Of a DNA stretch of 64,000 bases, positions 35,501 to 43,643 are shown in pieces. The notes under the pieces were generated by a model. That model searched no databases, was not told the DNA's origin, and was given only the letters and a program-made list of their open reading frames with translations. Positions within the stretch are counted from its first letter, which is position 1; each line of letters starts with the position of its first letter. Location of the stretch: assembly GCA_038148895.1 (NCBI GenBank), contig JBBVGQ010000001.1, one strand, 5' to 3'. The position numbers and the translations under genes were made by a program. This DNA comes from Tamlana sp038148895 (GTDB taxonomy: Bacteria > Bacteroidota > Bacteroidia > Flavobacteriales > Flavobacteriaceae).

Positions 35501-38500
35501 TTATTTGCCAATATTGATGTGTACATAGGTTCTAATTTCCCATTCACTACCGTTATCAAAACCAACTGGGCTTATTGGCGGTACGGGAGGAAATGTGTTA
35601 GGTGGAACTGCTGTAGGTGAATATCTTGGTGAATTTTCATCCAGTGATCGCCAAATACCACGAATACCTATTTTCGTGTCTGGAAGAATAAACCAATCTG
35701 GCTTACCAATAGATGTAGAAATATCAATCATGTTCTGAACAGGGAAGGTGAGGTTAAAATCTCGATGGTAATCAAATGGTCCCCAATCATTAATTTTGAA
35801 ACCATATTCCAGCTTCCATTTTTTGTATATCATTTTGATGTCGCCGCCAATGCGTTCAATGGTTCTATCACTATCACCATTTGCTTGCGCGGTACCACCA
35901 TATAAATTTCCGATGAGCCCTAAATCTGGACTTATTTTCGAGACGATTCTAGAACTTAACTCCCAGAGGTCTTGAGCTGGTGCAGATTGAGGAAAGGCAA
36001 AAAAGGTACGATTGGCTAAAAACCCAATAGCTGCATCTTGAGCAGTAGGGTGGTGTCTGTAGACAAAACCAAGGTTGAAGGCAAATTTTGCATCCTCAGC
36101 ACGGTCGTTATCCCACTCGTAAAACCAAGTGCCTGGTGTTGGATCGAAGGTTAAAAGCAACTCTCCAGCAGTAGTTTCTCTGTTGCCTCTTACGGCAAAT
36201 GGATCGTCAATAAAGTTTCTTAATCTTCCTGGAGCAGAGACATCATTTGGCATTGGGTCTACTAATGGTTTTTGCCATAAAAAGTTTGGTGCTAATTGCC
36301 AATCTCCCATTAAGAATGTAAATCCAGAGAGAATGTTAGTTTGGTTACCACTGCCTGAATCCTTTAACTTCCAACCCGTAAATGTTCTTGTGGCATCGGC
36401 ACCACCATTGGCTACCAAGCCCATATAAGCTGCCTGTGCATACCAGTTAAACCTTCCTGCCTGAACGGTTATTTTGGCTTTACCACCCCAATTATCATCT
36501 GAATTAATTTTATCTTGATACACCTGATAATTTCCAGGCTCTCCAGTTACATCTTGAAATGTGCTGCCATTTAATGGTCTGCCGCCCCAAATCCCCCCTA
36601 ACGAAAGGCCAAGGTTTCCAAATTCTTTTTCAAGTACTATAGTGGCTCGTTCTGTTGGCCAAGGTGGAATTACACCAGAAGAAACTTGGTTTGCATCCAA
36701 AATTCGTCGGCCATTATCATCAAACTGTAAGCTCGTGTTTAAATCTCTGTGATATATACCTGTTATATCCCAATGTTTGAAATTGGTTCTATACTTAAGC
36801 AACATTGTTGGGTTGGCGCCCCACCAAAGTTGAGGGCCAAATGCGGCCTTTAAGCCTTTAAATTCTCGTTTTCCATCTATTTCCAAGCCCAGAATTTCAC
36901 CATTGTAAATGTCTAGGTTTGGCCCATAGTTAGCTTCAGGATATAACCCAAAGAAATCACCTTCATAACCCCAATGGTAGTGGCCTGTTCTGTAAAATCC
37001 TCTAACATCGGCATGCTTTGCGTTCCATTCAAATTCTGCATTGTAAACTCGCACACGGTTGTTGTCTGTAATAGTTATTTCTTCGCCATCTGAATTGATA
37101 ACGGTAACCGGGCGGCCAACATTCTCATAAAAAATCTCATTAATGGGATTCTGTGCTACGTTACCAAGGATGTTGAAATTTACTTCGGCCGTCATGTTCG
37201 ATGTTGGTTGCCCCATAACACCCACGTAGTAAGATTGCATGTGGTCGAAGCCCAATTGATTTGGATATGAATTTGTGTCTGGATCCGGATTATCTGGAGT
37301 TGTGATTAATGAACCTCCTGTGTTAAACGTTGTAAACTCAGCCCTAAGGTTGCTCAATTTTATTTTTCCTCCGTCTTTCGCTTCAAGAGCCGCTTTGTCT
37401 CCACGGGCTCTTAATACCGCATCCATTAAGTTGATGTTGTTAAAATAATTTTGAATAAAATCAGCATCAACACCATCTTCATATGGGTTTAATTGATGTG
37501 CTTCCTTTAAGGCGTAGTAAGCTGCTCGTGGATATAATTCGTAAAGCCCTCTTGGACTAGTTGATCCTTTGGCACAAATACCAAACCATTCCTCATTCAT
37601 ATTATTTTCGCCTTCTTGGTAATCCTTTAAATATCCACCATTTGCCCAAGACGCATTGTTGTCGTGAACATCAGCGTTTTCACGTTTATCAAAACCATAC
37701 TTCCACCAGCCATCACTAAATTGAAAAGTAAAACCACCTATTGAGTTTTGGGCTTTACCCAATCCTGCAGCATTGGCGTATATTTCTCTCCAGTTCTCAA
37801 CCATGTAATAGGCCTGAGATTTTTGGTCTTCTTTGTTTTCTATAGCATTAAAGGCGTCAGCTCCAAATTCAGTAAACATAATTGGCTTATTGAATTTTTC
37901 CTTTACAACATCAAACATATCGGTAAACGATGGGCCACGATAAGAGTTAACACCATATATATCTACATCTTTACATTCTTCTGCAGCGATATCAATGAAC
38001 AAAACATCTCCATTACAAATAGCCACAGGATGGGAGGTATCCATCTCTTTCATCATTTTTGCCGCTGTATTCATTAAGCGGTACATTGGCCTACCACGGC
38101 TTTCACCAATAAATTGAATGCGCCCCTCGTCATCCGGAAAATCCTCAGTTTCAGCACCTGCCCAGAACAATCCGTAGTTGTTTTCATTACCTAAGAGATA
38201 GAGCAATAGGCCAGGCGTATTTTTGTATTCCTGGACCAAGGTCTTCATGTCGTTTAGAAGAAGTTCTGAAGTTGTTGGGTCGTCGTAAATGGTTACGGGA
38301 GTCCAAACGCCATTAATAGTTAGTCCGTAACGTCCAAAGGAATGATTCAACATGGTGTAAATACCATAGTTTTCATAAATGTATTTAATCCATCTTGCCG
38401 GAACGCCAGTGTATTGACGGATGACATTTACGTTCATGCTTTTGAGGAGTGACATCTCGGTATCTAGACCCGCTCTGATAACATCGTCTGGTTTATTCCA

Positions 38501-38689
38501 GAAATCGGCATTTACGGTATTCGTTCCGATAGGAATGTAATCCCAGTTCATACCGTTAATCATAAATTTTTCACCATTAACAGTGAGATACATGCCTTCA
38601 CCGCTTTTTTCGACAGCTACTTTATTTGCTTGAGCAAATGCAGTTGTCGAAAATAAAATCAAGACTAGCTTTAAAAGGTTTTTATTCAT
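35501..38689 (-). CDS. TIM-barrel glycoside hydrolase fused to an outer-membrane beta-barrel
   Basis: A 1062-aa protein heading unit B. A signal peptide (1-20) is followed by a GH2/GH5-like (clan A) TIM barrel (about 25-410): FMINGMNWDYIPIG, acid/base E169 in LLGNENNYG, and nucleophile E274 in KPIMFTEFGADAF. After a linker (about 420-480), some 580 residues of aromatic, alternating strands follow (for example TAEVNFNIL, WDITGIYHRDLN, WNAKHADVRGFYRTGHY), ending WEIRTYVHINIGK like an outer-membrane barrel. A hydrolase tethered to its own barrel is unusual; the enzyme domain recalls beta-1,3-glucanosyltransferases, but the family is uncertain. It is well placed to act on laminarin at the outer membrane. 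Confidence 0.72.
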   Translation of the reverse strand: MNKNLLKLVLILFSTTAFAQANKVAVEKSGEGMYLTVNGEKFMINGMNWDYIPIGTNTVNADFWNKPDDVIRAGLDTEMSLLKSMNVNVIRQYTGVPARWIKYIYENYGIYTMLNHSFGRYGLTINGVWTPVTIYDDPTTSELLLNDMKTLVQEYKNTPGLLLYLLGNENNYGLFWAGAETEDFPDDEGRIQFIGESRGRPMYRLMNTAAKMMKEMDTSHPVAICNGDVLFIDIAAEECKDVDIYGVNSYRGPSFTDMFDVVKEKFNKPIMFTEFGADAFNAIENKEDQKSQAYYMVENWREIYANAAGLGKAQNSIGGFTFQFSDGWWKYGFDKRENADVHDNNASWANGGYLKDYQEGENNMNEEWFGICAKGSTSPRGLYELYPRAAYYALKEAHQLNPYEDGVDADFIQNYFNNINLMDAVLRARGDKAALEAKDGGKIKLSNLRAEFTTFNTGGSLITTPDNPDPDTNSYPNQLGFDHMQSYYVGVMGQPTSNMTAEVNFNILGNVAQNPINEIFYENVGRPVTVINSDGEEITITDNNRVRVYNAEFEWNAKHADVRGFYRTGHYHWGYEGDFFGLYPEANYGPNLDIYNGEILGLEIDGKREFKGLKAAFGPQLWWGANPTMLLKYRTNFKHWDITGIYHRDLNTSLQFDDNGRRILDANQVSSGVIPPWPTERATIVLEKEFGNLGLSLGGIWGGRPLNGSTFQDVTGEPGNYQVYQDKINSDDNWGGKAKITVQAGRFNWYAQAAYMGLVANGGADATRTFTGWKLKDSGSGNQTNILSGFTFLMGDWQLAPNFLWQKPLVDPMPNDVSAPGRLRNFIDDPFAVRGNRETTAGELLLTFDPTPGTWFYEWDNDRAEDAKFAFNLGFVYRHHPTAQDAAIGFLANRTFFAFPQSAPAQDLWELSSRIVSKISPDLGLIGNLYGGTAQANGDSDRTIERIGGDIKMIYKKWKLEYGFKINDWGPFDYHRDFNLTFPVQNMIDISTSIGKPDWFILPDTKIGIRGIWRSLDENSPRYSPTAVPPNTFPPVPPISPVGFDNGSEWEIRTYVHINIGK

Positions 38690-38799
38690 AACGTTTAAGT
38701 TTAATTAACTTCTTTATTAGTTTAATTGGTTTACTGTACAAAAGAATAAACTAGAGCCGCTAACAATTTGTAGGTGAGGAATAGGTAAGACTTGGATAA

Positions 38800-38807
38800 T
38801 AAATTTA
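38800..38807 (-). promoter_or_regulatory. -7 box of PUL unit B
   Basis: TAAATTTA on the minus strand matches TAnnTTTG at 7 of 8 positions. It is exactly 31 nt from the proximal operator, as in units A and C. A TTTG 18 nt upstream could be a -33 element. It implies a leader of roughly 100 nt. Confidence 0.5.
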
Positions 38808-38838
38808 ACACTATAGCTTGTCAAATTCGAATTTAGAA

Positions 38839-38857
38839 CCACAACAAAAAACATACA
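38839..38857 (-). promoter_or_regulatory. PUL operator, unit B proximal
   Basis: The minus strand reads TGTATGTT-TTT-TGTTGTGG, an 8-3-8 direct repeat identical over all 19 bp to the unit A proximal site at 46724-46742. Confidence 0.75.
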
Positions 38858-38964
38858 TTGTAAAAAAACTCACTATTTTTTACAAAAACCTCAATAAAAC
38901 CAATGGCTTAACAAATGTTTATAGAATAACCATTCAAATTAAAATTTTCAAAACAGCCCAACTA

Positions 38965-38983
38965 TGTTGTGGTTATGTATAGG
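38965..38983 (+). promoter_or_regulatory. PUL operator, unit B distal (inverted orientation)
   Basis: TGTTGTGG-TTA-TGTATAGG on the plus strand, followed by TGAAAAT; 126 bp from the proximal copy. The two octamers and 3-nt spacer match the unit A distal site at 46848. Confidence 0.72.
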
Positions 38984-39018
38984 TGAAAATTTAAGGTGTT
39001 GTGTTAAATTTATTGAAA

Positions 39019-39043
39019 GGGTATCGGGTTTAGAACAATACCC
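39019..39043 (-). terminator. Terminator of PUL unit A
   Basis: GGGTAT and ATACCC arms with a 13-nt loop, followed on the minus strand by TTTCAATAAATTT, 27 bp after the stop of the last unit A gene. Confidence 0.5.
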
Positions 39044-39069
39044 CACCAAAAAAATTTACTTTAAACTAG

Positions 39070-40020
39070 TTATTGTACAGGCTTTTCGGTTTGATAAAAG
39101 CAATACCATGCTCTAGGACCTTCTTCAATTCTAACTTTTAATGTATTGTTTGTGATTTCAATTATTTCTAGTTTACTGGAGGTTTCACCAACATACCAAC
39201 ACATAAAACCTCCGTCAGAGATATTTATAGTGGTCCCTCTGTATTCAGGATTTGTTGCGTCAAGTGTTGCAATAGATGACGATGGACTGAACGTGACTTT
39301 CTTAACCCCATCAACTGATGGTGCAACCTCTGGGCCATGGCACGTGTCTCCAGCAACACCAATAGACCCGGCGTAGTCTCCAGGCGTGTATACTATATCT
39401 GTTAACTGTTCGAAAGTTAACTCGCCGTCAACAGATTGTGTGAATTCAAACTCGGCGTCATACATACATAATTTGTCAGGCCACCAAGGACCCGCGTTAA
39501 ACCATTGCGGATACGTATGCTCACCACCCGGCATGAAATCATTTGGTCCAAGACCAATGTTGCCGTTTTTATCTGCGGCCCAATACCAGATTTTGCTATT
39601 TCCAGCACCGCCGCTTAAAAAATCTTTGGCTTCGCTGTCTTCAAAGGAACTGAAAACATCAATATTCATTGATTTTGATGTTATTACGCCTCCTCGCCCC
39701 GACGCCATAACGGTTACTGAATAGGTGTTTAAATCTGTTAAACTAAACCTATGGGTCACCTTCCCCGAAGGTGCAACAACTAAGCCAGAGTCATCACCAA
39801 AATCAAACAAATAGGTTATGGCTCCTGTGGCCGATGCTTCAAAATTTACAAATCCTGAACCATCTCCGTTAGGATTATCCGCATCTGCACCAACTATCTC
39901 TGCTGTAAGTGTTACATTGGTTGGTGGGATAAGTTCTCCAAATTCCCCTTCATCATCTTGACAGCTCGTTAATAAAAACAAGCTTAAGAAAGGAATTAAA
40001 ATATATTTTAAGTTTTTCAT
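39070..40020 (-). CDS. PKD-containing surface glycan-binding lipoprotein
   Basis: A 316-aa lipoprotein (lipobox LLTSC, Cys20) with a PKD-like domain (about 35-128, ITYLFDFGDDSG to SKSMNIDVF), followed by a ~180-residue beta-rich domain (SKIWYWAADKNGNIGLGPN to RIEEGPRAWYCFYQ) containing several Trp and Cys residues. The C-terminal domain resembles those of secreted flavobacterial PKD proteins that resemble GH16 lectins, but no EXDXXE motif is present, so a binding rather than a catalytic role is inferred. It is the last gene of unit A, after SusC, SusD and the SGBP at 40041, the position usual for SusE/F-like proteins. Confidence 0.75.
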   Translation of the reverse strand: MKNLKYILIPFLSLFLLTSCQDDEGEFGELIPPTNVTLTAEIVGADADNPNGDGSGFVNFEASATGAITYLFDFGDDSGLVVAPSGKVTHRFSLTDLNTYSVTVMASGRGGVITSKSMNIDVFSSFEDSEAKDFLSGGAGNSKIWYWAADKNGNIGLGPNDFMPGGEHTYPQWFNAGPWWPDKLCMYDAEFEFTQSVDGELTFEQLTDIVYTPGDYAGSIGVAGDTCHGPEVAPSVDGVKKVTFSPSSSIATLDATNPEYRGTTINISDGGFMCWYVGETSSKLEIIEITNNTLKVRIEEGPRAWYCFYQTEKPVQ

Positions 40021-40040
40021 AATTACCTGTGTTTAATGTA

Positions 40041-42050
40041 TTAGTTAGAGGTTAAAGCCACATTGTCAATATTAACTTGTCCAGCTTCTGCACCCATATC
40101 AAATATTACTCTAGCATCTGGAGCACCCCAATCCGCAGCCAATAATGTTAAGGTATAGGTTGTTCTGGTTGTCGTAATATTAACAGTTTCTACGGTACTT
40201 GACCAAGGAGCTGCGCTCAACCCAATACCGGATATTATAGCCCTGTTGGTGTCTGACCAAGCATCAAAATTCAAAGTATAAGTATTGCCAGCGATAATTT
40301 CAACTTTCTGGCTCATGTTTACATCCCATGGGTTTCCTGCTGCGGCAACACCTACGGAGAAGTATGTGTTTCCTCCATCAGTTACAACGCTTACTGGTGC
40401 ATTGTCATCTGTTCCTACAATCCATGGGTCTGGACCTGCTTCAAAATCGCCATTTACCAATAAACCATCATCAAAAGGGCCATCTCCTAAAAACAGGGCA
40501 ACATTATCAATGTTCACCATGCCTGCTTCCGCGCCCAAATCAAATATCGCTCTGGCATCAGGTGCGCCCCAATCTGTAGCTACCAAGGTTAGAGAATATG
40601 TTGTTTTTGTGGGTGTAATATTTACAGTCTCAACTGCGCTAGACCATGGCGCTGCACTCAACCCAATACCAGTAACAATTGATCTATTGGTGTCTGACCA
40701 AGCATCAAAAATAAAGGTATAGGTTTCACCTTGAATTATTTCAACCTTCTGGCTCATGTTTACATCCCAAGGATTTCCAGCTGCGGCAACATCTACAGAG
40801 TAGTAGGTGTTTCCTCCATCAGTTACAACACTTACTGGTGCATTGTCATCTGTTCCTACAATCCATGAATCGCTACCAAAATCAAAGTTTCCGTTGTTTA
40901 ATAAGCCATCGTTGAACGGTGCCGTGCTTGGTTTATAGAAGTAAAGGTTGTCTATAAATACCGTTCCTGTTGCCCAAGGTTCGCCAACAAACTTTAACTG
41001 GAATATTTCCGTTACCGTAAGTCCTTGGTCGGTGTATTCTGAGATAGGGATGTCCAGGCTTGTCCATTCTCCAGCAGTTAAATCGCTCCATACAGGTTTT
41101 TCGGTTACAGTGCCAGAGGCATTATTAATTAAAGAGGTTTCTAATGAAATGCCTTCATCTGCAGTCCATACATCCAAATGCAGGAATTCCATACCAGAAA
41201 CATCAATGGAAGTTCCGTCGGCTAAGGCAATACCTTGATAGCTTAGATTGATGTATTGTAACATTTTGTCTCCATCTAAATCAAATTCAGCCCAAGAACT
41301 TCCTTGACCACCTTGACCCCAATCCGGGAAAAAGTTAGTGTCTGGCACATCGTTATATTTCTCACTGTAAAGTGAAATAACATCTGTCTCTTGTCTGTTA
41401 GGAGGCGTTGGCGCCGAAGCAATGGGTTGAAGTATTTCGGTTACTTCAAATTCCTGCATATACTCTGTTGTTTCAATAGCGGCTCCCATGACTACAACAC
41501 GAATGGTGTAAGTCCCAGGCTCCTGATAGCCATAAGAAACGGTGTCGCCAATATTGGCAATAACAGGGTCGTCGATTCCTTCTTCGCCAAAATAAACTTC
41601 ATAAGACACTGCAAAATCTGCAGTGGCTGTGACGTTTACTTGTTTAGAAATGGCTAAATCATTTTCAATAGTAACCACTACATTTTCTGGTGCTTTGAAG
41701 GACACTACCAACTCTTGAGAAACTTGAGTTTTTAATCCAGTAAGACCTATAGCTTCTATGTTTACGGTATAAGAGCCTTCTTCATAAACGTGCTCTACAC
41801 TTTCGCCTTGAAGTAAGTTTATCGTCTCTTCTGAACCATCTCCAAAAGAAACATTGAAATTTGAAGCTCCTGTAGCGTTTGGTGTAATAGTCACCAAACC
41901 TGTATTATCTTGGGTAACCTTAAACAATGCAGACACGTCTGTTGGAGCAACTACATTATCTAAGTAACCTAAATCGTTATCGTCCTGCTCACAATTGGTT
42001 GCTAAGACAACAACCATAAGAAGACTAAATATATATTTTAATGTTTTCAT
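40041..42050 (-). CDS. SusE-like surface glycan-binding protein with duplicated CBM
   Basis: A 669-aa lipoprotein (lipobox LATNC, Cys20). Two PKD/Ig-like domains (about 35-205) lead into a module starting PTPPNRQETDVISLYSEKY and ending FIDNLYFYK (about 213-375), the type also found at 20993 and 34083. Two nearly identical CBM4/9-like modules end the protein (about 376-518 and 524-669), sharing stretches such as AAAGNPWDVNMSQKVEI and SGIGLSAAPWSS. It follows SusD in unit A, the position of surface glycan-binding proteins that hand oligosaccharides to SusCD. The duplication suggests increased avidity for laminarin. No catalytic residues are seen. Confidence 0.82.
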   Translation of the reverse strand: MKTLKYIFSLLMVVVLATNCEQDDNDLGYLDNVVAPTDVSALFKVTQDNTGLVTITPNATGASNFNVSFGDGSEETINLLQGESVEHVYEEGSYTVNIEAIGLTGLKTQVSQELVVSFKAPENVVVTIENDLAISKQVNVTATADFAVSYEVYFGEEGIDDPVIANIGDTVSYGYQEPGTYTIRVVVMGAAIETTEYMQEFEVTEILQPIASAPTPPNRQETDVISLYSEKYNDVPDTNFFPDWGQGGQGSSWAEFDLDGDKMLQYINLSYQGIALADGTSIDVSGMEFLHLDVWTADEGISLETSLINNASGTVTEKPVWSDLTAGEWTSLDIPISEYTDQGLTVTEIFQLKFVGEPWATGTVFIDNLYFYKPSTAPFNDGLLNNGNFDFGSDSWIVGTDDNAPVSVVTDGGNTYYSVDVAAAGNPWDVNMSQKVEIIQGETYTFIFDAWSDTNRSIVTGIGLSAAPWSSAVETVNITPTKTTYSLTLVATDWGAPDARAIFDLGAEAGMVNIDNVALFLGDGPFDDGLLVNGDFEAGPDPWIVGTDDNAPVSVVTDGGNTYFSVGVAAAGNPWDVNMSQKVEIIAGNTYTLNFDAWSDTNRAIISGIGLSAAPWSSTVETVNITTTRTTYTLTLLAADWGAPDARVIFDMGAEAGQVNIDNVALTSN
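40056..40925 (-). repeat. Tandem duplication encoding two CBM modules
   Basis: The two modules (about 40056-40482 and 40495-40925) are strongly similar at the DNA level; for example, the stretches around 40367-40430 and 40808-40868 are nearly identical, including most third positions. This indicates a recent in-frame duplication. Confidence 0.75.
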
Positions 42051-42154
42051 CTGTTTAAATTTTATTGTTTTTCATCGGTCAGATGTAATTCGCCATTAAA
42101 TTTTTCAGTTGTTATCAACTCAATTGTTATGGCTCATTTCATATCAATTTTTTA

Positions 42155-43633
42155 TTAATTATCATATCCTGGGTTTTGTGCCCATGTTCCACCCGCCAAT
42201 TCAATTTCTACATTTGGAATTGGAAACAACTCATGCTTACCTGTCACAAAGCCAGGGATGGCTTGGGCGGCACGGTCTGTTCTTACAAGATCAAAGAAAC
42301 GATGGCCTTCTCCCATCAATTCTACACGACGTTCTTTAAAAATGTCGTTGGTTAGGTTAGATCCCGAGGTTGAAACATCCGGTAACATGGCTCTATTTCT
42401 AACTTTATTAAGATAAATTTTTGCTCTATCGTCGCTTATGTTTCCTCTGTTTAGCGCTTCTGCTGCCATTAATAAAACGTCTGCGTATCTAATAGCACGT
42501 GTATTATTGGGGTTTGTTAGCGCAGCATCCGGACGATTGGCATCTCCTTTTCTGGCAATATATTTTCTATTGAAGTATCCTGTTTGCTCATAACCAGCAG
42601 TTTCGTCATAACTTGCGGTTGGGTTATCGGCTATCCACTGCTCGATATCAAGAATTGTATAGCCTAACCTGATGTCGCCGTCTTCAAAAGCATCAACAGC
42701 TTCTTGAGTGGGCACATTAAAGCTATAACCAAAGTCAAACACGGGGCCTGAATAACCTCTTACACCATTAAAGCCAATGGCGTAGTTACCTTCAAGGCAA
42801 TAGAAACAATCGTAACTACCCCCGTCCACATCAGAATATTGAATTTCGAAAACAGATTCGATGTTGTTTTCATACTCGTTCTCCCACATTAAAGGGGCAA
42901 TATTTGAAGGTAATAAATCGTGTGGACCATTATTTATAAGATTTTCAAGAACTTCGGCAGCTTCAGGGAATTTATTTTGGTACAAATAAGCTTTTCCCAA
43001 TAAGGCCTGAGCCGCACCTTTTGTGATTCTTCCTGTTTCACTCTGGATGTATGGTAAATTGTCTGCTGCAAAAATCAAGTCTTGCTCAATTAATTCATAA
43101 ATATCTGATGCGGGTGTTCTTGCAAGATCAAATTGATCCCCAAATTGAATTCGCTTATCAACCACCAAAGGCACATCACCGAACCATTTTACTAATTCAA
43201 AATAGTAAAACGCTCTTAAAAAACGTGTTTGCGCTAATACACTTGCTTTATTTGGAAAATCTACTTTATCCTTAAACTCCATGATATAATTTGCACGGTT
43301 GACTCCGGTATACATCCAGGTCCAAATATCTCTTAATTGCGCATTTACGGGCGTGTGTTCCATATCATCAATCTCCTGAAAACCAGGGGTATCGGTAGCA
43401 CTTTCTCCACCACACAACGTGTTGTCTGAAGCTATTTCACCTAATTGAAAGTTTTTTGCTGTTGCCTGCAACATGTCGTATGCGGCAACAAGTGCATCTT
43501 GGTAATCTGCTTCTGAATTGAAAAAATCTTCAGAGTTTTTCTCAGGTGAGGGAACGTCTATAAAATCATCGGCACAAGAAAACACGAACACCAATGAGAT
43601 TAACAGTATGTATTTAATTTTTAAAGTTTTCAT
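42155..43633 (-). CDS. SusD/RagB-family nutrient-binding outer-membrane lipoprotein
   Basis: A 492-aa SusD homologue, the lid of the SusC importer, binding gluco-oligosaccharide at the cell surface. It has a lipobox (FVFSC, Cys20), the N-terminal DFFNSEADYQDALVAAYDML helix, a TPR-like core, and the C-terminal RRVELMGEGHRFFDLVR motif typical of RagB/SusD. It is 10 bp downstream of susC. Ligand is inferred to be laminarin oligosaccharide from the adjacent GH16, GH17, GH30 and GH81 genes. Confidence 0.95.
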   Translation of the reverse strand: MKTLKIKYILLISLVFVFSCADDFIDVPSPEKNSEDFFNSEADYQDALVAAYDMLQATAKNFQLGEIASDNTLCGGESATDTPGFQEIDDMEHTPVNAQLRDIWTWMYTGVNRANYIMEFKDKVDFPNKASVLAQTRFLRAFYYFELVKWFGDVPLVVDKRIQFGDQFDLARTPASDIYELIEQDLIFAADNLPYIQSETGRITKGAAQALLGKAYLYQNKFPEAAEVLENLINNGPHDLLPSNIAPLMWENEYENNIESVFEIQYSDVDGGSYDCFYCLEGNYAIGFNGVRGYSGPVFDFGYSFNVPTQEAVDAFEDGDIRLGYTILDIEQWIADNPTASYDETAGYEQTGYFNRKYIARKGDANRPDAALTNPNNTRAIRYADVLLMAAEALNRGNISDDRAKIYLNKVRNRAMLPDVSTSGSNLTNDIFKERRVELMGEGHRFFDLVRTDRAAQAIPGFVTGKHELFPIPNVEIELAGGTWAQNPGYDN

Positions 43634-43643
43634 AATTTCTTGA

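Larger units (their letters stand above)
38690..39069. other. Promoter region of PUL unit B and terminator of unit A
   Basis: This 380-bp gene-free gap holds, from the left, a long 5' leader, the -7 box (38800-38807), the proximal operator (38839-38857), the distal operator (38965-38983), and the unit A terminator hairpin (39019-39043). Confidence 0.7.

Noticed and set aside
39070..40020. GH16-like catalytic function for the PKD lipoprotein
   Set aside because: The EXDXXE signature is missing, so it is called a binding protein.
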